This document shows, piece by piece, positions 1 through 11,713 of a DNA stretch of 37,422 bases. The notes under the pieces were generated by a model. That model did no database searches, was not told the origin of the DNA, and worked only from the letters and a program-made list of their open reading frames with translations. The position numbers and the translations under genes were made by a program. Each line of letters begins with the position of its first letter. Within the stretch, counting starts at the first letter, position 1. This stretch comes from SAR324 cluster bacterium (GTDB lineage: Bacteria > SAR324 > NAC60-12): assembly GCA_014382365.1 (NCBI GenBank), contig JACNJW010000016.1, forward strand, positions 1-37,422. The letters run 5' to 3'.

Positions 1-1
1 C

Positions 2-970
2 CAAGCTAATCAGACTCTGTTAGGTGAAATCAGTGACTTGATGAAAAGAGAGCATTATTCAGTAAACACAGAACGTACTTATTGCGACTGGATAAAGCAG
101 TTTGTTAAATTTCATTGTCTGCAAACTCGTGAATCTTTATTTGTCGAAGCAGAAAACAAGGTCGAAAAGTTTCTGACATATCTTGCTACGGAAAGAGAAG
201 TTTCTGCATCAACACAAAATCAGGCTTTTAATGCATTGGTTTTTCTATATAAACGAGTACTTGAAATGCCTCTGGAAAATGTACGTGCCACACGTTCCCG
301 CAAAGAAGCCCGTATCCCAGTAGTGCTTACACGAGAAGAGGTTAAACAAGTTCTACAGCTTTTGGATGGAGTTCCGGAATTAGTGGTGAAATTATTGTAC
401 GGTTCCGGTTTGCGTATAACTGAGGCCGTCAGGCTGAGAGTTCAAGATCTTGACATAGGATTCAAGCAAGTGACTGTGAGGAATGGAAAGGGTATGAAAG
501 ACCGTGTCACCCCTTTCCCAGTCAATTTGGAGTTCGCTTTGAGTAACCATTTGGAACGTGTGAAGCTGATACACAAGAAAGATTTATCACAAGGTTTCGG
601 CACTGTCTATTTGCCTTATGCTCTGGACCGTAAGTATCCAAACGCTGAGCGGGAGTGGAATTGGCAATATGTCTTTCCTGGAAGAGGTCTTTCTAAGGAT
701 CCCCGTAGTGAAATAATCCGGAGACACCATGTAGATCAATCTGTTATCAACAAAGCTATTAAAAAGGCGGTTAGAAAGTTAGGAATTTACAAAAAAGTGA
801 GTGCGCACACTTTCCGGCACAGTTTCGCTACACATTTGTTGCAAAGAGGAACGGACATTCGCACTATTCAGTCCTTGTTGGGACACAAGGATCTGGAAAC
901 CACCATGATTTATACACATGTGTTGAAACAGGGTGGAGAAGGTGTTGTAAGCCCTCTGGATGATTTATGA
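2..970 (+). CDS. intI: Integron integrase (IntI-type tyrosine recombinase), 5' end cut by window edge
   Basis: Site-specific recombinase of the type that moves gene cassettes between attC and attI sites. The reading frame is open to base 2, and the residues before the first ATG (base 41) already look like an IntI N-terminus (LLGEISDLMKREHYS), so the true start lies left of the window. The catalytic set is visible: Arg in GSGLRITEAVRL, the HTFRHSFATHLL box, LLGH and the Tyr in TMIYTHV. The segment YLPYALDRKYPNAEREW followed by WQYVFPG is the extra patch that separates integron integrases from XerC/XerD. In most integrons attI and the cassettes lie on the 5' side of intI, which here is outside the window. 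No cassette array is seen on the 3' side, where chromosomal genes follow. The catalytic residues seem intact, so it may be active. Confidence 0.9.
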   Translation, partial: QANQTLLGEISDLMKREHYSVNTERTYCDWIKQFVKFHCLQTRESLFVEAENKVEKFLTYLATEREVSASTQNQAFNALVFLYKRVLEMPLENVRATRSRKEARIPVVLTREEVKQVLQLLDGVPELVVKLLYGSGLRITEAVRLRVQDLDIGFKQVTVRNGKGMKDRVTPFPVNLEFALSNHLERVKLIHKKDLSQGFGTVYLPYALDRKYPNAEREWNWQYVFPGRGLSKDPRSEIIRRHHVDQSVINKAIKKAVRKLGIYKKVSAHTFRHSFATHLLQRGTDIRTIQSLLGHKDLETTMIYTHVLKQGGEGVVSPLDDL

Positions 971-1128
971 TTAATTTCCCCAACCAGACATTTTCTTGAG
1001 TGTTTTCTTGGCTTTGTACTGAATCTATAATAAAATTATTTTCATCACTATTTGACTTCATTAGACAAAGATCGAGTCATATTCTGTCAATATTTATTCC
1101 GGCCATAAAAATATTTCAAATATTTCTG

Positions 1129-2253
1129 ATGTTCCAGTACCGACCAGAACGAATAATCATTGATCAGGCAGTTTCCGAAGAACCCTTGACTGAGCAAATC
1201 TGCGGACGCTTTCCGGATGTGCCAAAAACTGTTGTGGAAAATTTCGCCTGGCATCAGGACGAGTCGGGAACAGATCCTCTGCGCAATCCACTCACTCAGG
1301 GTAAAAAGACGCTGCATCTAAAATATTTTCAGGGTGCATCAATCAAAGCCTGTCCGGGATTTTCGGATGAAGTAGTCTGCTGTAATTATTTTACACTGGA
1401 TTTAATAGAAAACTGTCCATTTGAGTGTACATACTGTATTCTGCAAGCATTCCTGAATAAACCGGTTATTACAGTTCATGCAAATCTGGACGAAATACTG
1501 GAGCAGGTTCGACAGCGCACCGCAGCACAACCGGATACTTTATTTCGTGTCGGTACAGGAGAACATTCTGACAGTCTGGCGCTCGACCAAATCCTGGGTA
1601 TCAAAGCGCATGTGATCCGCTTTTTTGCAAAACTGCCAAATGCCCTGCTTGAGCTGAAAACAAAATCAAACCATGTTGAGCACCTGCTGGATCTGCCGCA
1701 TGGTGGAAAAACCGTGATCTCCTGGTCAGTCAATCCGGAGGCCGTAGTTGAACAGGAAGAACACAAAACGGCTCGGTTGAATGAACGCCTTGAAGCTGCC
1801 AGAAAGGCCTCGGACGCAGGTTACAAAGTCGCATTTCATTTTGATCCGATGATTCACTATCCGGACTGGGAAAAAGGTTATCAGGAGCTGGTTGAACAAA
1901 TACTCGACGCTGTTCCTCCGGACCGAATTGCCTGGATCAGTCTGGGCACACTGCGCTACATTTCTTCACTGAAATCAATTGTAGATGAGCGTTTCCCTAA
2001 CAGTCGCGCTTTTCTTGGAGAATTTGTACCCGGAGAAGATGGTAAAATGCGCTACTTAAAAAAAATACGTCAACGTTTGTTTCGCAATGTTCAACAGAAA
2101 ATGGAACAACTTGCACCTCAAATTCCAACCTATCTCTGTATGGAAAAAAGCTCAGTCTGGAAAAAAACTATGCCGCATCATCCTCAAACTGCTCCGGAAG
2201 TAGAAAACCGGCTTAACCGCAGTCTGCAGCAACGATTTCCAATGGAGCTCTGA
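1129..2253 (+). CDS. SplB-like radical SAM protein (spore photoproduct lyase family)
   Basis: Radical SAM enzyme related to spore photoproduct lyase, which reverses a UV thymine dimer using a 4Fe-4S cluster and S-adenosylmethionine. The cluster motif CPFECTYC lies at about residues 96-103, and downstream segments (VNLDEIL-like ANLDEILEQV; HFDPMIHYPDWEKGY) match the family. An ATG at 1000 would add 43 hydrophobic residues unlike the family, so I chose the ATG at 1129 (MFQYRPERI); no clear ribosome binding site supports either. The stop overlaps the next start (TGATG), indicating translational coupling. The region where Bacillus SplB has its catalytic Cys141 (EAACTSD, from memory) reads GTGEHSDSLA here, with no Cys. 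The substrate may therefore differ from classic spore photoproduct; nothing else suggests a spore former. Confidence 0.85.
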   Translation: MFQYRPERIIIDQAVSEEPLTEQICGRFPDVPKTVVENFAWHQDESGTDPLRNPLTQGKKTLHLKYFQGASIKACPGFSDEVVCCNYFTLDLIENCPFECTYCILQAFLNKPVITVHANLDEILEQVRQRTAAQPDTLFRVGTGEHSDSLALDQILGIKAHVIRFFAKLPNALLELKTKSNHVEHLLDLPHGGKTVISWSVNPEAVVEQEEHKTARLNERLEAARKASDAGYKVAFHFDPMIHYPDWEKGYQELVEQILDAVPPDRIAWISLGTLRYISSLKSIVDERFPNSRAFLGEFVPGEDGKMRYLKKIRQRLFRNVQQKMEQLAPQIPTYLCMEKSSVWKKTMPHHPQTAPEVENRLNRSLQQRFPMEL

Positions 2254-2891
2254 TGTCAGCTGCAAAACTGGTAGATACTATTCCATTGTTTCCTCTGCAC
2301 AAAACTATTTTATTGCCGGGTTCAGTTTTGCCGCTTCATATATTTGAATCACGTTACCGTTTGATGGTAGAACATGTTTTAGAAAACCCTGGCCTGCTGA
2401 TCGGTATAATTCAGCCTGCAGCACAGGATTCAAAGAAACTTTGTGAAATTGGCTGTGCAGGTAAAATTGAACAGTCTCAACAACTGCCAAAAGGTAATTA
2501 TCTGATTCAGCTGCACGGTGAATCGCGCTTTAAAATTGTTGATGAGCTGGAAACAGAGACACCGTATAGACAGGCACGTGTTGAATATTCTTCTTTTCCG
2601 CATGATACTGAAAATTTGAGTCTCTCGAAGGATACTGATATTTTATATCAAAACTTCAAAGAATATTCTGCAAGAAATAAATTAAAAATAGAGTGGGATA
2701 AAATAGAGGATATTCCTGCAAACTACCTTGTAAATCTATTGAGCATGAATCTTGATTTTTCAGGAATTGAAAAACAAACTCTGCTCGAGTCTCCTGATCT
2801 TGATTCACGTCTGGATGATCTGATCTGTCTGATGGAAATGTCCAGCCCAAATGAAATATTAACCGATTTTTCACCTAACTTTTTGAATTAA
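2253..2891 (+). CDS. LON-domain (Lon substrate-binding, PUA-like) protein
   Basis: Stand-alone protein of 212 residues with the N-terminal substrate-recognition domain of Lon protease but no AAA+ or peptidase part. The signature is near the start: IPLFPLHKTILLPGSVLPLHIFESRYR, beginning at about residue 10. Such proteins are widespread (bacterial YcaC/YbgI-like annotations vary); their role is not well defined. The start codon overlaps the upstream stop by one base, so it is probably translated with the SplB-like gene. The C-terminal half has no motif I recognise and is predicted helical from its composition. Confidence 0.85.
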   Translation: MSAAKLVDTIPLFPLHKTILLPGSVLPLHIFESRYRLMVEHVLENPGLLIGIIQPAAQDSKKLCEIGCAGKIEQSQQLPKGNYLIQLHGESRFKIVDELETETPYRQARVEYSSFPHDTENLSLSKDTDILYQNFKEYSARNKLKIEWDKIEDIPANYLVNLLSMNLDFSGIEKQTLLESPDLDSRLDDLICLMEMSSPNEILTDFSPNFLN

Positions 2892-2901
2892 AATAGTACT
2901 T

Positions 2902-3945
2902 ATGAAAGATATTCTAACTATAAAACTATTCAGGTTTATACTCACACTTAGTCTCATTTCTGCAGCGTTTTCTACTGCATTTGCACAAACTGCTGCAAAA
3001 ACCTCCGGCACTGTTTATCATCCCAACCCCGTTTTAGGCCTGATTGATGGACAAGCAGTAACTTTTGAAGATGTGCGTAACAAAAAAGTAAATGACCTTA
3101 GTCTGCAGCTCTACCAGCAACTCAGTATACGCTTGATGCAGTATTCTCTGGAAATATTAGCTGCAAAACATCAGGAGATCAACTTGACTCCGGAAAAAAA
3201 AGTAACGCTCAAAGAGATCATTGCAGTATATGAACAGAACAATCTTCAGGAACGCGGAACCCTCGAGCAGCTCCGTCCGCAGATCAAGCAGTTCCTGGAA
3301 CAGCAGATTGAGAGTCAGCATTATTTGAATCAGTACTCTCTGGCACTACAGAGAGGCTGGGTCATCTCTAATTTGGAAGCACCTTCTGATTTTCTGATGA
3401 AAGGAAATGTGAAAACCGCATTCCTCAGGGGCAACAAAAAAGCCTCCGTCATTCTACTTGAATATTCGGACTACCAATGCCCTTTCTGCGGACGTGTACA
3501 GGAAACGATTCGTAAGCTGATTGAGAATTACAAGGAGCGGGTGGCTTTTGGCTACCGGCATTTTCCGCTGGCCTTTCACAAAGAAGCAGACGAAGCTGCA
3601 ATTGCCTCTGAATGTGCCCGGGAACAGGGTAAATTTGAAGAATTACACAGTTTGCTTTACAAACGTCAAAAAGCACAATTTACAAAAAACCTGAAAAGAT
3701 ATGCCAGGGAAATTCAAATTAAATCCCCTGAAAAATTCGACAAGTGCCTCGATCAGGAGAAATACCGTGGCTTAGTCAATCAGGATATGAAGGATGGAGC
3801 AGAACTTGGAATCACCGGGACTCCTGGATTTTTTGTAGGTCTTTTCAATCCAAAGACTGGAGAAATACAAGGTGAGGTACTTTCAGGCGCACAACCTTAC
3901 AGTACATTTCAGCAAACATTAGATAAATACCTGAGCCGTAACTAA
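2902..3945 (+). CDS. DsbA-like periplasmic thiol oxidoreductase with SurA-like N-terminal region
   Basis: Exported thioredoxin-fold protein likely to form or shuffle disulfide bonds in the periplasm. A signal peptide covers residues 1-28 (hydrophobic core FILTLSLISAAF, probable cleavage after AFA). Residues 42-155 are helical and resemble the parvulin/SurA-type N-terminal region (GLIDGQAVTFEDV). The thioredoxin domain follows, with active site C193-P-F-C196 and the cis-proline loop GTP at 306-308 before GFFVG. Two further Cys (about 238 and 282) may form a structural disulfide. This architecture is common in delta- and myxobacterial DsbA/DsbG-like proteins. It starts 10 bases after the LON-domain gene and ends 4 bases before hldE, so it is part of one transcription unit. 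Confidence 0.85.
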   Translation: MKDILTIKLFRFILTLSLISAAFSTAFAQTAAKTSGTVYHPNPVLGLIDGQAVTFEDVRNKKVNDLSLQLYQQLSIRLMQYSLEILAAKHQEINLTPEKKVTLKEIIAVYEQNNLQERGTLEQLRPQIKQFLEQQIESQHYLNQYSLALQRGWVISNLEAPSDFLMKGNVKTAFLRGNKKASVILLEYSDYQCPFCGRVQETIRKLIENYKERVAFGYRHFPLAFHKEADEAAIASECAREQGKFEELHSLLYKRQKAQFTKNLKRYAREIQIKSPEKFDKCLDQEKYRGLVNQDMKDGAELGITGTPGFFVGLFNPKTGEIQGEVLSGAQPYSTFQQTLDKYLSRN

Positions 3946-3949
3946 GCAA

Positions 3950-5344
3950 ATGAGAGAAGCAGATCTCCGACTGTCACTTGAAAAAATAAAAGCTCCACGT
4001 ATCCTGGTTGTTGGTGACCTGATGCTGGACTATTATTCCTGGGGCGAGGTGGATCGAATATCTCCGGAAGCTCCAATTCCGGTAATGAGAGTTCTCCGGG
4101 AAGATCGGCGTCTGGGAGGAGCAGGTAATGTGGTGATGAATCTGACCACTTTAGGTGCAGAAGTACTTGTCTGCGGCGTTACCGGTAAAGATGATACCGG
4201 TGAAAACATCCGCAGATTGCTGACTGAAAACGGAGTCGATCAATCCGGTGTGATCATTGCTGAAAATTATAAAAGCTGCCTCAAGCACCGTATGATTGCA
4301 GGACAAACACACTTGCTGAGGATGGATATTGATCCGGATCCGGAAGTGCTTGCTCCACAAAAACAGCTGATTGAATATTTAGAACAGCAAATACCTGGTT
4401 GCGATGCGGTTATAGTTTCCGACTACGGAAAAGGACTACTCAACTCAGACACTCTTAAAGTAATTTCCGACTGTGGAAAAAAACATGGAATTCCAATTAT
4501 TGGTGATCCACGATGTACAACAAACTACGAAATATATCAAGGGTTTACGCTCATTAAACCAAACCGTAAAGAAACCGAAGCTGCAGTTGGATTTGCCCTG
4601 AACGATCAAAACGATGTTCTCAAAGCTGCAGAACAACTGCAAAAAGAAGTAGAACTGAATTATCTGGTAATCAGCCTGGATAAAGATGGTTTGCTGCTTT
4701 TCTGCAGTCCGGATAATTACCACTTCCTGGCTGCAGAAACTCAGGAGGTCTATGACGTTGTCGGAGCCGGCGACATGGTCAGCAGTCTACTGACATTTAT
4801 GCTTGCAGGTCAGGCTGGAATTGAACAGGCGGCATTTTGGGCACAACTGGCTGCAAGCCTGGAAATTCAACAAGTAGGTGTGGTATCATTTTCAAAAAAC
4901 GAACTTCTGCAGCGTTTTGATTATGGAGAAACTTCGTCAAAAATTATGTCTCCGAAAAAGCTGTTCCGTACTTTGCCGAAAGATCTTCCGGTCGTCTTTA
5001 CAAATGGATATTTTGATGAAATTTCGGCTGGCCATTTAAAGTTCCTGCATCAGCTGAAAACTCTCAAAGGTTTTAATGTTGTCGCAATCAACAGCGACAG
5101 CAGCATTACCAGACAGAAAGGACAACCACCACTGCTGAATGAGCGTGAACGTGCCTTGCTTCTTTCTGCAATAGAAGCAGTTGATCGAGTAATAATATAT
5201 GATGATGCGGATGCCAGTGTGCTGATCCGCAACATTTGTCCCGCTGTTGTGGTCAAGGGCGAACATTTCCGCAAACAAAAACTTCCTGAACAGGAAGCTA
5301 TCCTGGAAACAGGTGCTCAATTGGAGTATTTTCCGGAATATTGA
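3950..5344 (+). CDS. hldE: Bifunctional heptose-7-phosphate kinase / heptose-1-phosphate adenylyltransferase (HldE), odd C-terminus
   Basis: Makes ADP-heptose for the LPS inner core in two steps. Residues 1-320 are a PfkB-type kinase: VGDLMLDYYSWGEVDRISPE, the GGAGN loop at 56-60, and the catalytic GAGD at 272-275. Residues 348-464 are a nucleotidyltransferase domain (FTNGYFDEISAGH, then VVAINSDSS and ERERALLLSAIEAVD). Two oddities are visible. The HxGH motif reads SAGH (359-362), so its first His is Ser. The protein stops at 464 without the STT-type C-terminal motif; reading from base 5344 in another frame gives SNLPSTKNNHF and a stop at 5379. This could be a real truncation, a sequencing error or recoding. 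A GT9 heptosyltransferase at 17.1 kb probably uses the product. Confidence 0.88.
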   Translation: MREADLRLSLEKIKAPRILVVGDLMLDYYSWGEVDRISPEAPIPVMRVLREDRRLGGAGNVVMNLTTLGAEVLVCGVTGKDDTGENIRRLLTENGVDQSGVIIAENYKSCLKHRMIAGQTHLLRMDIDPDPEVLAPQKQLIEYLEQQIPGCDAVIVSDYGKGLLNSDTLKVISDCGKKHGIPIIGDPRCTTNYEIYQGFTLIKPNRKETEAAVGFALNDQNDVLKAAEQLQKEVELNYLVISLDKDGLLLFCSPDNYHFLAAETQEVYDVVGAGDMVSSLLTFMLAGQAGIEQAAFWAQLAASLEIQQVGVVSFSKNELLQRFDYGETSSKIMSPKKLFRTLPKDLPVVFTNGYFDEISAGHLKFLHQLKTLKGFNVVAINSDSSITRQKGQPPLLNERERALLLSAIEAVDRVIIYDDADASVLIRNICPAVVVKGEHFRKQKLPEQEAILETGAQLEYFPEY

Positions 5345-5387
5345 GCAATCTGCCTTCTACTAAAAACAATCACTTTTAAGGAGAATA

Positions 5388-6683
5388 ATGAGTCTAAATA
5401 TTACTGATGTTCAAGACATCGTCAATCAGCAAAATCAATGGCGAGGTCAAGAAGCCATAAACCTGATTGCCAGTGAAAATGTACAATCCGCTGCAGTCAA
5501 ACAGATTGAGTCCAACGACTTTATGGGGCGCTATGCAGAAGGTCATCCAAACACTATGCAGGATGATAACCGTTATTACGAAGGTACCCGCTACATAGAT
5601 CAGATCGAAAGCATGGCCACCAGGGAAATAATCAAACTGGCAAAATGTATGCAGGCTGATGTTCGACCAGTCAGCGGAAATGCGGCAAATACAGCCGTGG
5701 CTCTGGGTATTCTGCGCGGCGGAGATACTGTGCTCGTCAATTCCATTGAAATCGGCGGACACATCAGTCACAATCCGATAGGCGTGGTTGGAAGACGGAT
5801 TCAAGTCCGGGGAAAAGTACTCACACCCGGACGTGAAAACTCCATCTCACTGCATTACTGGCCGGCAACTGAAGACGGCTACCATCTGAACGCCCCAAAG
5901 TGTGTTGATCTGGTGGAAGAAACTTCTCCAAATATGGTTATTCTTGGTAAAAGCCTCTTCCTTTTTCCGGAACCAGTACGCGAAATTGCTGAAGTTTGCC
6001 GGGCAAAAAATATTCCTCTCCTCTATGATGGTGCTCATGTATTAGGGTTGATTCTCGGTGGACAATTCCAAAATCCGTTCGAGGAGGGTGCACATTTCAT
6101 CAACGGTAGTACACACAAAACATTTCCCGGTCCACAGCGTGGAGTAATTTTAGGCAACATGGCCACCGAACAGGAAATGAAATGGTGGACCAGCGTTGAC
6201 CGCGGAGTTATGCCAGGCTCCTCCAGCAGTCACCATCTGCATACACTGCCGGGAATGCTGATTGCGATTCGTGAAATGGCAGAATTCGGTCAACAATATG
6301 CTGCTCAGACAATTGCTAATGCAAAAGCACTGGGACAGGCACTGACCGACGAAGGAGTATCTGTGGAAGCCAAAGAATTTGGTTTTACAGAAAGCCATCA
6401 GTTGGCAATAAATGTCAATAATTTTGGAATTGCCAAAGACATTGCCCGCTCACTTGCAGATGATAACAACATCATTACCAATTACAATATGCTGCCTGGC
6501 GATAAAGATGCCAGGAATCCTTCCGGATTGCGGATTGGCGTACAGGAAATGACCCGCTATGGCATGCGGGAAGGAGAAATGGGAGAATTGGCGGCTTTGA
6601 TGAAAGCCGGAATTGCTGGAAAAATTGTCAAAGATGACGTTGTTGAGTTACGCAGCCGCTTTACTGATGTGCACTTCGCCTGA
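5388..6683 (+). CDS. glyA: Serine hydroxymethyltransferase, archaeal-type
   Basis: PLP enzyme interconverting serine and glycine while charging a folate-type C1 carrier. LIASEN (26-31) and RYAEGHPN (48-55) are family signatures. The PLP lysine is K244 in STHKTFPGPQRG, and D214 in YDGAHVLG should hold the pyridine nitrogen. The DGAHVLGLILGG and STHKTFPGPQRGVI stretches match the SHMT branch I associate with archaea rather than E. coli GlyA, where the equivalent reads MAHVAGL. Length (431) fits the family. A strong Shine-Dalgarno (AAGGAG at 5378-5383) precedes the ATG. It is the last gene of the leftward + strand block, and convergent with der. serA further right supplies the serine pathway. 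Pyridoxal enzymes with related activity, such as aldolases, cannot be excluded. Confidence 0.85.
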   Translation: MSLNITDVQDIVNQQNQWRGQEAINLIASENVQSAAVKQIESNDFMGRYAEGHPNTMQDDNRYYEGTRYIDQIESMATREIIKLAKCMQADVRPVSGNAANTAVALGILRGGDTVLVNSIEIGGHISHNPIGVVGRRIQVRGKVLTPGRENSISLHYWPATEDGYHLNAPKCVDLVEETSPNMVILGKSLFLFPEPVREIAEVCRAKNIPLLYDGAHVLGLILGGQFQNPFEEGAHFINGSTHKTFPGPQRGVILGNMATEQEMKWWTSVDRGVMPGSSSSHHLHTLPGMLIAIREMAEFGQQYAAQTIANAKALGQALTDEGVSVEAKEFGFTESHQLAINVNNFGIAKDIARSLADDNNIITNYNMLPGDKDARNPSGLRIGVQEMTRYGMREGEMGELAALMKAGIAGKIVKDDVVELRSRFTDVHFA

Positions 6684-6776
6684 TTTTTTCAGTGTAAAAT
6701 TTCTTTTGATTCAGAGGTTTTGCTGCACTTTGTGTGGATTCTAAAAGTTAAGACATGCAGGCAGCAAAGCGTTTTA

Positions 6777-8153
6777 TTAGCTGCGTTTCCCTGACTTTTT
6801 GCTGTGAGTTGATTTTTTCTTGCGCCAGATAAAATTCAATGGAGTACCTTCAAAACCAAAATGGTAACGGAACTGGTTTGCCATATAACGTTCGTAAGCA
6901 AAATTAGTTTTTTCCGGATTATTGGTCATAAAAACAAAGGTCGGCGGAGCAACACTGACTTGATTACCGTAAAATATTTTTGTCGGCCGACCTGATTTTG
7001 AAGGTGGTGGGTGCTGATTGACTATCAATTGGAGAATGGTATTCAAGTCTGAAGTTTGAATGCGCCGTACGTATTGTTCGTGCACCTTCAGAATATTTTC
7101 AAAAATCTGAGGTACCCGCTGACCGGTTTTTGCACTGACAAAAAGAATTGGTGCAAAATTGATAAAACCTAAACTATCATAAATTTCTTCTTTGAACTCC
7201 TTTTGGGTTCTACCATCTTTTTTCACCAGATCCCACTTGTTCATTACAATCACCAGTGATTTCTTGCGCTCATTAGCATAGCCCGCAATCTTGGTAACCT
7301 GTTCAGTCACTCCTTCCTCGGCATCAATTATCAACAGGGTTACATCTGCACGTTCGATTGATTTGAGTGCAGATACAATACTGAATGTTTCGATCTTCTG
7401 ACTGACCTTGCCACGTCTCCGAATTCCTGCAGTATCAACCAGGATAATATCCTGACCATTATAATTGCACAGACTGTCTACCGGATCTCTGGTTGTACCG
7501 GAAACTGCATCCACAATCATCCTTTCTTTCCGGAGTAGTGCATTCACAATTGAGGATTTTCCGGCATTTGGTTTACCGATCACTGCAACTGCTACCGGAG
7601 CATCAGAGCGCTCCAGTTCCTGATTTTCATCTTCATCTGCTGCAACTCTCAGGGATATCCGCTGATCAACCTCTTCCAGCATTCCGTCTATGCCACGGTT
7701 GTGCTCAGCAGAGACTGGATAAATTTTTTCTACTCCAAGCCGATGGAACTCAAAACTTTCCTCTTCCAAACGTGGATTATCTGCCTTGTTAACCACAACA
7801 TACAGCGGTGTCCCTGTCTCCACCAAATTACGGTATATTTCTCCGTCTGCAGGAGTCCAACCTTCCTGTGCATTTACAACAAAGAGAACACAATCAGCCT
7901 CCTCGACCGCAAGGCGGGCCTGTTGAGCCATTTGTTTAATCAGTGAGCTTTCTGCAACCGGCTCAAATCCACCTGTATCAACAGCAATAAACTGATAACC
8001 ATGATATTTTGCTATGCCGGAGTTGCGGTCACGTGTGACACCGGGTTTCTTTTCTACAATAGCAGAGCGACGACCTACAAGACGGTTGTATAAGGTTGAT
8101 TTACCTACGTTTGGCCGCCCGACGATGGCGACCACTGAGAGGGGATTGGACAT
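6777..8153 (-). CDS. der: Ribosome-assembly GTPase Der (EngA)
   Basis: Double-GTPase needed for 50S subunit assembly. It has two G domains in tandem, with P-loops GRPNVGKS at 12-19 and GKPNAGKS at 193-200, and NKAD (122-125) and NKWD as the G4 motifs. A KH-like C-terminal domain follows (KIFYGNQVSVAPPTFVFM), ending in a basic tail (KKKSTHSKKSGKRS). Length of 458 residues is normal. Its start is 18 bases beyond the gyrB stop on the same strand, so it is the last gene of the dnaN-recF-gyrB-der block. Its 3' end faces glyA with a 93-base gap in which I see no convincing terminator hairpin. Confidence 0.95.
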   Translation of the reverse strand: MSNPLSVVAIVGRPNVGKSTLYNRLVGRRSAIVEKKPGVTRDRNSGIAKYHGYQFIAVDTGGFEPVAESSLIKQMAQQARLAVEEADCVLFVVNAQEGWTPADGEIYRNLVETGTPLYVVVNKADNPRLEEESFEFHRLGVEKIYPVSAEHNRGIDGMLEEVDQRISLRVAADEDENQELERSDAPVAVAVIGKPNAGKSSIVNALLRKERMIVDAVSGTTRDPVDSLCNYNGQDIILVDTAGIRRRGKVSQKIETFSIVSALKSIERADVTLLIIDAEEGVTEQVTKIAGYANERKKSLVIVMNKWDLVKKDGRTQKEFKEEIYDSLGFINFAPILFVSAKTGQRVPQIFENILKVHEQYVRRIQTSDLNTILQLIVNQHPPPSKSGRPTKIFYGNQVSVAPPTFVFMTNNPEKTNFAYERYMANQFRYHFGFEGTPLNFIWRKKKSTHSKKSGKRS

Positions 8154-8171
8154 GGGGTTCTGGCTGAACTT

Positions 8172-11689
<3,518 letters not shown>

Positions 11690-11713
11690 GTCCGGTCATA
11701 TAACTATATCCGC

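Noticed and set aside
1000..1128. N-terminal extension of the SplB-like protein from the ATG at 1000
   Set aside because: The 43 extra residues are hydrophobic and unlike the family; the ATG at 1129 fits the known start.
971..1128. attC-like site after the integrase
   Set aside because: I see no paired RYYYAAC/GTTRRRY core sites with inverted arms here or at the 37-kb end.
6684..6776. Terminator between glyA and der
   Set aside because: No stem of useful length with a U-run is visible in the gap.
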